Shown piece after piece: positions 18,071-26,207 of a stretch of 64,000 bases of DNA (within the stretch, counting starts at the first letter, position 1; each line of letters begins with the position of its first letter). The notes below the pieces were generated by a model that saw only the letters and a program-made list of their open reading frames with translations, made no database searches and was not told the DNA's origin. Source of the DNA: Limnobacter sp. (GTDB lineage Bacteria > Pseudomonadota > Gammaproteobacteria > Burkholderiales > Burkholderiaceae_B); assembly GCA_029866125.1 (NCBI GenBank), contig JARWZZ010000004.1, positions 186,001-250,000 on the forward strand. Reading direction: 5' to 3'. The translations under genes and the position numbers were made by a program.

Positions 18071-19351
18071 ATGAAACAAATCCGTCGCGTGGCCATTCTG
18101 GGCAGTTCACGTATTCCTTTTGCGCGTTCAAATTCTGCTTATGTGGGCAAGTCCAATCAGGACATGTTGACAGCCGCTTTCCGTGGTGTGGTGGACAAGT
18201 TCCAGTTGCATGGTGAAGAGTTGGGCGATGTGGTTGCAGGTGCTGTAATCAAGCATTCCCGTGACTTCAGCTTGTGCCGTGAGTCTGTATTGGGCTCTGG
18301 CTTGTCACCAGCAACGCCTGCATTTGATATTCAGCAGGCCTGCGGTACTGGTTTGGAAGCAGCGATTGTAGTGGCCAACAAAATTGCCTTGGGTCAGATT
18401 GACGTGGGTATGGCTGGCGGTGTGGATACAACGTCTGATGCGCCGATTGCTGTGAGCGAAGGCCTACGCAAAATTTTGCTGGAAGCCAACCGCGCCCGCG
18501 ACACCAAGGGTAAATTGGCAGCCTTGTTGAAAATTCGCCCCAAGCATTTGGCCCCACTGCCACCCGCAAACGCAGAGCCACGTACAAAAATGAGTATGGG
18601 TGCGCATTGCGAAGTCATGGCCCAAACTTGGAAAATTCCACGTGAAGAGCAAGACAAACTGGCGGTTGAAAGCCATTTGAAGGCCGCCAAAGCCTACGAA
18701 GAAGGTTTCTTTGATGACCTGGTGATTCCTTTCAATGGCTTGAGCCGCGACAACAATTTGCGTGCTGATTCCAACGTAGAAAAGCTGTCCACATTGGGCC
18801 CAGCTTTTGACAAGAAGAGCGGCAAAGGTACGATGACGGCGGGTAACTCCACACCCCTGACAGACGGCGCATCTGCAGTGTTGTTGGCCTCTGAAGAGTG
18901 GGCCAAGAAGCGCGGTTTGCAGCCTTTGGCTTACCTCACTTTCGTTGAAACGGTGGGCGTGGATTTTGTGTCGGGCAAAGAAGGCTTGTTGATGGCCCCA
19001 GCCTATGCTGTGCCACGCATGCTGGAAAAGGCAGGCATGAAGCTTCAGGATTTCGATTTCTATGAAATCCATGAGGCGTTTGCCGCACAGGTGCTGTGTA
19101 CATTGAAAGCTTGGGAAGATCCAAAATTCTGTAAAGAAAAGCTGGGTCTGGATGCGGCCTTGGGTTCAATTGACCGCAGCAAGCTGAATGTGAAGGGTAG
19201 CTCTTTGGCGGTGGGTCATCCATTTGCAGCCACAGGCGGCCGTATTATCGGCACGCTGGCCAAGCTGTTGGCACAGAAAGGCAGTGGCAAGGGCTTGATT
19301 TCCATTTGCGCGGCGGGTGGTTTGGGCGTGACTGCAATTCTGGAGAAGTAA
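18071..19351 (+). CDS. acetyl-CoA C-acyltransferase (thiolase, FadI-like)
   Basis: Thiolase of 426 residues, the longer FadI-like form. Catalytic residues are visible: nucleophilic Cys in FDIQQACGTGLEAAIV near residue 90, DFYEIHEAFAAQVL (His), VGHPFAATGG and SICAAGGLGVTAI (second Cys). The start MKQIRRVAILGSSRIPFARS follows a clear AGGAG site. It degrades 3-oxoacyl-CoA to acetyl-CoA plus a shortened acyl-CoA, or condenses in reverse. It lies between the FabG4-type reductase and the MaoC hydratase in the same direction. Confidence 0.92.
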   Translation: MKQIRRVAILGSSRIPFARSNSAYVGKSNQDMLTAAFRGVVDKFQLHGEELGDVVAGAVIKHSRDFSLCRESVLGSGLSPATPAFDIQQACGTGLEAAIVVANKIALGQIDVGMAGGVDTTSDAPIAVSEGLRKILLEANRARDTKGKLAALLKIRPKHLAPLPPANAEPRTKMSMGAHCEVMAQTWKIPREEQDKLAVESHLKAAKAYEEGFFDDLVIPFNGLSRDNNLRADSNVEKLSTLGPAFDKKSGKGTMTAGNSTPLTDGASAVLLASEEWAKKRGLQPLAYLTFVETVGVDFVSGKEGLLMAPAYAVPRMLEKAGMKLQDFDFYEIHEAFAAQVLCTLKAWEDPKFCKEKLGLDAALGSIDRSKLNVKGSSLAVGHPFAATGGRIIGTLAKLLAQKGSGKGLISICAAGGLGVTAILEK

Positions 19352-19460
19352 TTGAGCATGCGGCCTGATTCTTTGGGCTGAGGCTTGAGCGGGGGGAGGG
19401 GTATCTGATAGGTGCTTCTCCCCTTGGTGCATTGGATGCATTGAACACAACGAGGACGAC

Positions 19461-20363
19461 ATGGCTTCTACTGAAACATTAAAAAAAGCAGAAAAATTTT
19501 TTGAGCTGAATGAATTGCCCAACACCAAGGCAATGCTGATGAAAGCAGCGACCACTTCGGGCAAAAAGCCGGACACAAAAACCCAGGCTGCGTTGCTGGG
19601 CGGCCGGGTCAAAGAGGTGAGGTTTGATCGGGATTGGATACGTGCCTACAACGCGGTGTGTGGCTTTAACGATGCGGATATTTCTTTGACTGCACCGCAG
19701 GTGGTGTCTACCTCGCTGATGATGTATTTGTTGAGTCGCAAAGAGCACCCGTTCCCGATGCTGGGCATGGTGCATTTGCGCAATCACATTGAATTGATCA
19801 AGCCTTTGGAGTTTGGTACGCGCTATGAGCTGGTGGTTACGATTGGTGAAACCCGCGACATTCCCCAAGGTAAAGAGTTTGATTTGAATACTGAGTTTTT
19901 GTTGGACAGTGAGCCCGTGTGGCGCAGCGTAATGACCGTGCTGAACCGCGTAAAAGGCATGCCTAAGTTGGCCAATAAGCCATCCACCAAGCCTACGCCT
20001 GAAGCCGGATTGGCCTCTACCGATGCCAAGTACATCCAAATCAAAGTGCCTGAAAACCAAGGGCGCAAGTACGCCAAAGTGTCTGGAGACTACAACCCCA
20101 TCCACTTGTATGAGCAGACTGCGAAGTTTTTTGGCTTCAAGAAAGCAATTGCCCACGGCATGTGGACTGCAGCCAAAAGCTTAAGCTTGTTGGAAGCTGA
20201 GCTGGGTGTTTCTGCAAAAACATTCTCGGTTGATTTCAAACAACCTGTATTTTTGCCTTCAACGTCCAGTCTTAAGTTTGTGGCCAGCAAGAGGGGCGCG
20301 AAATTTGAGCTGTTGTCCGAGAAAGAATCGAAAGTGCAGTTTGTGGGTCAGGTCACTGTCTAA
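19461..20363 (+). CDS. MaoC-family acyl-CoA hydratase/dehydratase
   Basis: Double hot-dog protein of 300 residues. The C-terminal half carries the hydratase-2 motif GDYNPIHLYEQTAKFFGFKKAIAHGMW, with the Asp/His pair that acts on R-3-hydroxyacyl-CoA or enoyl-CoA. The N-terminal half is a degenerate hot dog (PQVVSTSLMMYLLSRKEHPFPMLGMVHLRNHIE). An AGGAC site precedes the ATG. As third gene after FabG4-type reductase and thiolase it supplies the dehydration/hydration step of the same cycle. Substrate length is not evident. Confidence 0.88.
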   Translation: MASTETLKKAEKFFELNELPNTKAMLMKAATTSGKKPDTKTQAALLGGRVKEVRFDRDWIRAYNAVCGFNDADISLTAPQVVSTSLMMYLLSRKEHPFPMLGMVHLRNHIELIKPLEFGTRYELVVTIGETRDIPQGKEFDLNTEFLLDSEPVWRSVMTVLNRVKGMPKLANKPSTKPTPEAGLASTDAKYIQIKVPENQGRKYAKVSGDYNPIHLYEQTAKFFGFKKAIAHGMWTAAKSLSLLEAELGVSAKTFSVDFKQPVFLPSTSSLKFVASKRGAKFELLSEKESKVQFVGQVTV

Positions 20364-20394
20364 TTAAACAAGCGGCTTTGATTTGATATACATG

Positions 20395-20432
20395 AAAAAA
20401 AACAGGCTCAAATTCTGAGCCTGTTTTTTTAT
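20395..20432. terminator. bidirectional terminator between maoC and tetR
   Basis: Ten-base stem AACAGGCTCA / TGAGCCTGTT with loop AATTC, flanked by A and T runs on both sides. It serves the convergent MaoC and TetR genes. Confidence 0.93.
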
Positions 20433-20436
20433 CAAC

Positions 20437-21120
20437 TTAATCTGTGAATGACAAGCCGGGTATCAGCATCTTTTCAATCAGAACTTGCATGTCTTTGATT
20501 GGAATTTCTGGATGTAGAATCCACCATCTTGCCCCCGCTTCAACCGCCCCAACCATGATGTTGGCCATCGCCATGGCCTGCAGGGCAATCGGAACTTGTG
20601 CTGAGGTGTTTTTTTGTCGGGCGCCGTTGATTTCTTCTATGGTGCGGGCAGCGGCCTCAATAAAACTGTTCCGGAAAAACGCCACCTTGTCCCCCACTGG
20701 GCCCACGCTCGTCAATGCTTCGTTGTACAACACAGACCAGCCTTCCCGGTGACGTTCCACAAAAGTGAGGAAGCTAAGCATGATGAACTTCAGTCGATCT
20801 GATGGGTTGGGTGTGGACATCAATACTGTTAAGCCTGACATCAAGTGATTGCCCACCTGCGTAATGGTGGCCAAATACAGTGCGTCTTTCGACCCAAAGT
20901 AGCGGTAAAGCAGGGGCTTTGTAACGCCCGCGCCTTCGGCTATTTCTTCCATGCTGGTGGAGTGAAATCCATGGCGTGAAAAGACTGAGCCCGCAACTTC
21001 CAGAATTTGTTCCATGCGTTGCTCTTTGGGTACTTTGCGGGTACCTAAACGGCGAGTCAAGCTTGCTGTTGCTGGGGTTGGCGGTGTTTTCTTTGTTGTT
21101 TTGCTTGTGATTTTTTCCAC
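20437..21120 (-). CDS. TetR-family transcriptional regulator
   Basis: TetR/AcrR repressor. The HTH is at the N-terminus: EQRMEQILEVAGSVFSRHGFHSTSMEEIAEGAGVTKPLLYRYFGSKDALYLATI. The ligand domain is helical. The open frame begins at 21222, but GTG 21120, with AGAAG seven bases upstream, gives VEKITSKTTKKTPPT and a normal 227-residue protein and leaves the palindrome TTAC-N6-GTAA just in front of it. It is convergent with the fatty-acid genes; the same site stands before fabG, so it probably represses both itself and that operon in response to acyl-CoA. Functionally analogous to FadR-like TetR proteins of beta-proteobacteria; this is inference. Confidence 0.85.
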   Translation of the reverse strand: MEKITSKTTKKTPPTPATASLTRRLGTRKVPKEQRMEQILEVAGSVFSRHGFHSTSMEEIAEGAGVTKPLLYRYFGSKDALYLATITQVGNHLMSGLTVLMSTPNPSDRLKFIMLSFLTFVERHREGWSVLYNEALTSVGPVGDKVAFFRNSFIEAAARTIEEINGARQKNTSAQVPIALQAMAMANIMVGAVEAGARWWILHPEIPIKDMQVLIEKMLIPGLSFTD

Positions 21121-21124
21121 AATA

Positions 21125-21138
21125 TTACTTCTGAGTAA
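21125..21138 (-). promoter_or_regulatory. candidate autoregulatory TetR operator
   Basis: TTACTTCTGAGTAA, a TTAC-N6-GTAA inverted repeat five bases from the proposed GTG start of the TetR gene. It overlaps that gene's AGAAG ribosome site. Confidence 0.5.
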
Positions 21139-21265
21139 ATTATTTCGAAACAGTGTATCAAGCTTGTGGGTTAAATGTAAAAAAATACCCCGTTCGAATG
21201 AACGGGGCACAGGATGAATCAACTCAAGCGGTTTGGCTTAAGCCTGCCGGGGGACGGCATTCGGT

Positions 21266-22303
21266 TTACTTGTATCCAACCCGATCCATGATTTTCTGTG
21301 ACAGCGCAGTGTTGTCAGCCAGCACGCGGGCGGGTGTAATGTCGGCCTTGAAGTTACCCAAGCTTTTGATTGCTTGGTTGGTGACGTTTACCCCTTTGGC
21401 GGTGGGCCACTCGTTGTTGCCGTTGGCGAAGTATTGCTGCGCTTCAGGAGTCGCCAAGTATTCCAAGAACATCACTGCTGCTTCTTTGTTGGGTGCATTG
21501 GCTGCGACCGCGCCTGCGGACACATTCATGTGCGTGCCAAAGCTGGCTTGGTTGGGCCATACAAATCCGACTTTGGATACCACGTCTTTGTCCTCTGGTT
21601 TGTCTGAGCGCAGCATACGTACAAAGTAGTAAGAGTTGGTGAGGGCCACGCCGCACTCGCCAGACGCCACTGCTTTAATCTGATCCGTATCTCCACCTTT
21701 TGGCGCGCGTGCCATATTGGCCACCATGCCTTCAGCCCACTGTGTGGCTTTGGCTTCGCCGATGTTGGCAATCAAGCCACTGAGTAGGGACAGCATGTAC
21801 GGGTGTGAACCACTGCGTGTGCATACTTTGCCCTTCAACTCAGGCTTGGCAAGGTCTTCGTAGTTTTGAACCAGTTTGGAGTCGACCTTGTCTTTGTTGT
21901 ACACAATCACGCGACTGCGGCTAGAGAAGGCATACCACATGTCGCTGGGGCCTTGGTACTGGTCAGGGATTGCATTTTTTAGGGCTTTGGAACCGGTGGC
22001 TTGAAACAAGCCCTCGCTTTGAGCTTTGGCAATGCGTGCAGCATCAACCAATAGAATTACATCTGCCGGGCTGCGCTTGCCTTCACTACGCAGACGCTCC
22101 AGCAGGGCTTCGTCGCCCAATTCCAGGCGCTTGATGGTGATGCCCGTTTTTTTCGTGAAGTTTTCGTACATCGCTTCGTCGGTTGAATAGTGACGAGCGG
22201 AGTACAAATTCAGTTCATTGCTGGCTGCTTGTACTTGAGTTTGCGCAAACAAAGTGGCTGCTAAAAAACCCAGTTTGACGAGGCGTTTGGATCGGATTGT
22301 CAT
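21266..22303 (-). CDS. ferric-iron ABC transporter substrate-binding protein (FbpA/FutA type)
   Basis: Periplasmic iron-binding protein of 345 residues. ATG 22303 gives a signal peptide (MTIRSKRLVKLGFLAATLFAQTQVQAAS, cleavage after AQVQA-type site); the frame extends 50 codons upstream over the promoter. The mature part starts NELNLYSARHYSTDEAMYENF, as in FutA1/FbpA, and has the paired tyrosines SYYFVRML expected as iron ligands. No permease or ATPase gene is adjacent, so the partners are elsewhere. An AT-rich inverted repeat and a sigma-70 promoter upstream suggest Fur control. Confidence 0.88.
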   Translation of the reverse strand: MTIRSKRLVKLGFLAATLFAQTQVQAASNELNLYSARHYSTDEAMYENFTKKTGITIKRLELGDEALLERLRSEGKRSPADVILLVDAARIAKAQSEGLFQATGSKALKNAIPDQYQGPSDMWYAFSSRSRVIVYNKDKVDSKLVQNYEDLAKPELKGKVCTRSGSHPYMLSLLSGLIANIGEAKATQWAEGMVANMARAPKGGDTDQIKAVASGECGVALTNSYYFVRMLRSDKPEDKDVVSKVGFVWPNQASFGTHMNVSAGAVAANAPNKEAAVMFLEYLATPEAQQYFANGNNEWPTAKGVNVTNQAIKSLGNFKADITPARVLADNTALSQKIMDRVGYK

Positions 22304-22351
22304 GACATCTAACCTTGGATTGGATCTGGAAATGGAAATGAATATGGATTG

Positions 22352-22397
22352 ATTATAACGAATAAGAACAAAGATGCAAATAATAATCGTTCTTATT
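22352..22397 (-). promoter_or_regulatory. promoter with Fur-like inverted repeat for the iron-binding protein
   Basis: On the minus strand TTGCAT, 16 bases, then a perfect TATAAT (complement of 22352-22357). Overlapping it, AATAAGAAC (22361-22369) and GTTCTTATT (22389-22397) form a 9-base inverted repeat with a 19-base AT-rich spacer containing TAATAAT, similar in character to Fur boxes. The placement suits iron repression. Confidence 0.5.
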
Positions 22398-22465
22398 AAG
22401 AGTATTTTTGACTTTGTATAGCCCACGCCCGAGTCAGAGTGACGTAAGGGCAACTTCCTACAGTG

Positions 22466-22479
22466 TTACAGCTGAATAA
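22466..22479 (+). promoter_or_regulatory. near-match TetR operator upstream of prpE
   Basis: TTACAGCTGAATAA differs from the tetR-site TTACTTCTGAGTAA at three of fourteen positions and lies 52 bases before the prpE ATG. One arm is imperfect (ATAA for GTAA). Confidence 0.3.
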
Positions 22480-22530
22480 AAAATAAGGCATAGGCATCCA
22501 TGGAATGTCGTGCCACGCCAGGAGAGTGAG

Positions 22531-24453
22531 ATGAATGCTGTGACCCCTTTAAAAAATTACAAATCAGATGGACGCTACTTGGGTTTGTATGAGGAATCCA
22601 TTAGCAACCCCAAAGGATTTTGGTCGCGCCAAAGCGAGATGATTGATTGGCACAAGCCATTTGAAACGGTGTTGGATGATTCACGACCTCCATTTGCAAG
22701 CTGGTTTGTGGGGGGCGAGACCAATTTGTGCTTCAACGCCGTGGACCGGCACCTGAAAGACCAAGCGGACAAACCTGCGCTTATTTTTGTATCCACCGAA
22801 ACCAATCAAGAGAAAACCTACACCTTTGCGCAATTGCACCAAGAGGTTCAGGCTGCTGCAGGAATTTTGCAAGATTTGGGGGTGAAGAAGGGCGATCGAG
22901 TTTTGATTTACATGCCCATGATTCCCGAGGCTGCCTTTGCGATGCTGGCCTGTGCGCGCATCGGGGCCATTCATTCTGTGGTGTTTGGTGGATTTGCCTC
23001 CCACAGCTTGGCCTCCCGGATTGATGATGCCAGGCCCACAGTGATTGTGTCTGCAGATGCAGGATCCCGCGGCGGGAAGGTGGTGCCCTATAAACCTTTG
23101 TTGGATGCGGCAATTGACTTGGCAAATTACAAACCTGCCAAAGTACTGATGGTCAACCGTGGTTTGGTTGAGTTTGACAAAGTGCAAGGCAGGGATGTGG
23201 ATTATGCTGCTGCTCGTGAGCAGGTGGGCAATCGCGAAGTACCAGTTGTTTGGTTAAAAGCGACCGACACCAGCTACATTTTGTACACCAGTGGAACCAC
23301 CGGTAAGCCCAAAGGCGTACAGCGCGACGTGGGTGGTTATGCGGTTGCGTTGGCTGCGTCCATGCAACATATTTTTATGGCTGAGAAAGGCGGTACATTT
23401 TTTGCCACCAGCGACATTGGTTGGGTGGTGGGCCATAGCTACATTGTGTATGGCCCCTTGATTGCTGGCATGGCCACCGTGATGTATGAAGGTTTGCCCA
23501 TTCGACCTGATGCAGGCATTTGGTGGAAAATTGTGCAGGACTACAATGTGTCTGTGATGTTTTCTGCACCCACCGCTGTGCGAGTGTTAAAAAAGCAAGA
23601 CCCTGCGTTTTTGAAAAAATATGATTTAAGTAAACTAAAGGCTTTGTTTTTGGCCGGTGAGCCTTTGGATGAAACCACAGCCGACTGGATTTCAGGCGAG
23701 TTGGGCAAACCCGTGGTCGACAATTATTGGCAGACCGAAACGGGCTGGCCAATCTTGGCAATTCAACGTGGCATTGAGCCGATGAGCGGCAAATTGGGTA
23801 GCCCTGGAATACCTGTATTTGGTTTCAATGTGAATGTGTTGAATGAAGAAACCGCATTGCCCTGCAAAGCCAATGAGAAGGGCGTTGTTGCAATTGAAGG
23901 CCCCCTGCCGCCGGGTTGCATGCAAACCGTGTGGGGGGACGATGAGCGCTTTGTTAAAACCTACTGGAGCGCGTTTTCTGCACGTCAGGTGTATTCCACC
24001 TTCGACTGGGGCATTCGGGATGAAGACAACTACTTCTTTATTTTGGGACGCACAGATGATGTGATCAACGTGGCTGGACACCGCTTGGGCACTCGCGAAA
24101 TTGAAGAGAGTATTTCCTCCCACCCCGCAGTGGCTGAAGTGGCAGTGGTGGGCAAGGCAGACCAGTTAAAAGGCCAAGTTGCTGTGGCATTCGCAATTTT
24201 GAAAGGTGGCAATGCTGAAGGTGCCGAGGCAGCCTCGCTTGAAAAGGAAATCATGGCTGTGGTTGACAGCCAGCTGGGTGCAGTAGCTCGACCATCCCGA
24301 GTGTATTTTGTGACACTTTTGCCTAAAACCCGGTCGGGTAAATTGCTGCGCCGGTCTATCCAAGCTGTGTGTGAAGGCCGTGATGCGGGGGACATGACCA
24401 CAATTGAAGACCCAGCTGCTTTGGAGCAAATCAGGGTAGTGGTGGCGCAGTGA
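22531..24453 (+). CDS. prpE: propionyl-CoA synthetase (PrpE type)
   Basis: AMP-forming acyl-CoA synthetase that activates propionate. ATG 22531 follows AGGAGAG. Key motifs: [25 protein letters not shown] (P-loop in PrpE style, GVQRD), NYWQTETGWPI, GRTDDVINVAGHRLGTREIEE and the C-terminal RSGKLLRRS with the catalytic, acetylation-sensitive lysine. 640 residues, the PrpE length. The rest of the methylcitrate pathway is not next to it. A separate acs gene lies 10 kb downstream. A possible TetR site lies in its leader. Confidence 0.88.
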   Translation: MNAVTPLKNYKSDGRYLGLYEESISNPKGFWSRQSEMIDWHKPFETVLDDSRPPFASWFVGGETNLCFNAVDRHLKDQADKPALIFVSTETNQEKTYTFAQLHQEVQAAAGILQDLGVKKGDRVLIYMPMIPEAAFAMLACARIGAIHSVVFGGFASHSLASRIDDARPTVIVSADAGSRGGKVVPYKPLLDAAIDLANYKPAKVLMVNRGLVEFDKVQGRDVDYAAAREQVGNREVPVVWLKATDTSYILYTSGTTGKPKGVQRDVGGYAVALAASMQHIFMAEKGGTFFATSDIGWVVGHSYIVYGPLIAGMATVMYEGLPIRPDAGIWWKIVQDYNVSVMFSAPTAVRVLKKQDPAFLKKYDLSKLKALFLAGEPLDETTADWISGELGKPVVDNYWQTETGWPILAIQRGIEPMSGKLGSPGIPVFGFNVNVLNEETALPCKANEKGVVAIEGPLPPGCMQTVWGDDERFVKTYWSAFSARQVYSTFDWGIRDEDNYFFILGRTDDVINVAGHRLGTREIEESISSHPAVAEVAVVGKADQLKGQVAVAFAILKGGNAEGAEAASLEKEIMAVVDSQLGAVARPSRVYFVTLLPKTRSGKLLRRSIQAVCEGRDAGDMTTIEDPAALEQIRVVVAQ

Positions 24454-24498
24454 TTAGAGCAGCAAGTTCGACAGTTTGAACTTCGCTTGAGTATTTAA

Positions 24499-24544
24499 CA
24501 CTCATCTTTGAATGGCTACAAGGGTGTAGCTTTGAAGATGAGTG
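24499..24544 (+). repeat. large hairpin overlapping the start of an unknown gene
   Basis: CACTCATCTT (24499-24508) pairs exactly with AAGATGAGTG (24535-24544), and an inner stem GCTAC/GTAGC (24515-24519, 24526-24530) continues the structure. There is no T tail. It lies 46 bases after the prpE stop and 7 bases before ATG 24551, so it could act on translation of the next gene or end the prpE message. Confidence 0.6.
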
Positions 24545-24550
24545 GAGTGT

Positions 24551-25183
24551 ATGGTCAAGCCTGTTTCAGTTATACCCCAAGAGCCTAATAGCACCATAAG
24601 TACCCCGGAGCACGCCGCGAAGGGGACTGTGGCGGCGGTCCTAACCATTGCCCAATTGGCACAAGCCCGTTGCAACATTGTTGGCTTTTTAAGCACTGTG
24701 GACTTAAGGGCTTATCTAAGTACAAACCAAGATGCAAATTTAAGCAAACCTGAGTTGTATCAAGAGCATGTTCAAGCATTGGTTGAGTCGATGGACGCTG
24801 AGATACTGCAATTTGGTTATTCCAAAACGACCACTCAAGTATTGAATGATATTTCGCAGCGTGTCTTAGGTGCGAATTTTTCCCAAAAAACGGCAGCGCA
24901 AAAAACGGAGTTGTTTCATCAAGTATTGGTGCACTGGGAAGGTACTCCATCGACTGCAGTTGCGGTGAGTATTGAAGCAGTGCGGTTGTGTGACCAGTTG
25001 TTCCCTCCAGACTTTACCGAGTCGGGGCTTCCCAAGCGCCAGTTGGATCATCTTCCAAAAAGCCGGCAACCCCGGGTGGCCAACTACAGTAGATATGGGG
25101 GGTTTGAGGGTGATGTACAGGTTCAAACAACGGAGAGTATTCGCGAGGCAGTGCAGCACAAAGTTCATGTCTTGTTCACCTGA
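24551..25183 (+). CDS. hypothetical protein, about 210 aa
   Basis: No recognised family. The start is uncertain: ATG 24551 or GTG 24542, the latter within the hairpin stem. The N-terminus is polar and Pro/Ser/Thr-rich (VKPVSVIPQEPNSTISTPEH), followed by an Ala-rich amphipathic or hydrophobic stretch (GTVAAVLTIAQLAQARCNIVGFL), then a helical middle and a basic C-terminal part. It lies between prpE and rdgC on the same strand but does not look metabolic. The composition resembles the unknown proteins at 43502 and 45455, with polar N-termini of the sort seen in secreted effectors; that is only an impression. Confidence 0.65.
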   Translation: MVKPVSVIPQEPNSTISTPEHAAKGTVAAVLTIAQLAQARCNIVGFLSTVDLRAYLSTNQDANLSKPELYQEHVQALVESMDAEILQFGYSKTTTQVLNDISQRVLGANFSQKTAAQKTELFHQVLVHWEGTPSTAVAVSIEAVRLCDQLFPPDFTESGLPKRQLDHLPKSRQPRVANYSRYGGFEGDVQVQTTESIREAVQHKVHVLFT

Positions 25184-25229
25184 AATACGGTAGACTTGCG
25201 CCCTTCACGAACGGCTTGGGGGCACTACT

Positions 25230-26129
25230 GTGTGGTTTAAAAATTTAATGATTTACCGTCTAAACAAGTTTGAAGACACTGCTGAAAGCTTGGAAGACAA
25301 ACTGGCCAAAATGGCTTTGCAGCCCATCACAGGCAGCGACATGCAAACGAGGGGTTGGGTTGCCCCCAAGACCGATGGCGAGCCCTTTGTTCACGCGCTG
25401 GGTGCGCAAATGATGATTTGCCTGGGGCTGGAAAAAAAGCTGTTGCCCTCTACCGTGATCAACCAGTTTACCAAAGCACGTGCCGCCGACATCGAAGAGC
25501 GCGAGGGCTACAAGCCAGGCCGCAAGCAGATGAAGGAAATTAAGGAGCAAGTGACAGACGAGCTCATTCCGCGAGCTTTCGCCATACGCAGCAAAGTGTA
25601 CGCATGGATTGACCCGAAAGACGGTTGGTTGGTTGTGGATGCAGCCAGCCCCGCCAAGGTGGACGAGTTTATTGGGCTGCTGATGAAAACAGTCGATATT
25701 TCATTGGGTCTGCTTAAAACCAAAATGTCACCCGTGGTGGCCATGACCACTTGGCTTGCCGACAACGACGCGCCTGCCCAATTTACCGTGGATCAGGATT
25801 GCGAATTGAAGGCCAGGGGCGACGCTGCAGCATCGGTACGCTATGTGCGTCACAATTTAGAGTCGGACGAAATTACGGCGCACATCAAAGGTGGAAAAGA
25901 CGTAACCCGTTTGGCAATGACTTGGGCGGACCGCATTTCATTTGTGTTGCAAGAAAACTTGCAGATTAAACGTTTGGCCCCACTGGATGTGATTAAAGAA
26001 CGTGCAGAAGTAAGTGCAGACGATGACGCCTTCGACACTGATTTTGCATTAATGACAGGTGAACTGCGCAAGCTGTTGCCCGCCATTGTGGATGCCTTGG
26101 GTGGAGAAATAGCACGCACAGCGGACTAA
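25230..26129 (+). CDS. rdgC: recombination-associated protein RdgC
   Basis: Ring-shaped, non-specific DNA-binding protein thought to limit RecA. The GTG start gives MWFKNLMIYRLNKFEDTAESLEDKL, the family's standard beginning, and the sequence runs through GYKPGRKQMKEIKEQVTDELIPRAF to the end without a gap. 299 residues is the normal length. The frame begins 46 bases after the preceding unknown gene. Confidence 0.95.
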   Translation: MWFKNLMIYRLNKFEDTAESLEDKLAKMALQPITGSDMQTRGWVAPKTDGEPFVHALGAQMMICLGLEKKLLPSTVINQFTKARAADIEEREGYKPGRKQMKEIKEQVTDELIPRAFAIRSKVYAWIDPKDGWLVVDAASPAKVDEFIGLLMKTVDISLGLLKTKMSPVVAMTTWLADNDAPAQFTVDQDCELKARGDAAASVRYVRHNLESDEITAHIKGGKDVTRLAMTWADRISFVLQENLQIKRLAPLDVIKERAEVSADDDAFDTDFALMTGELRKLLPAIVDALGGEIARTAD

Positions 26130-26207
26130 GGGTAAACCCTTGTCTGCTTGTTTTGGTTATCATGGGTTCAATCCTGTTTGAATCGTCTTCCTTTTGGAGT
26201 GGTAACC

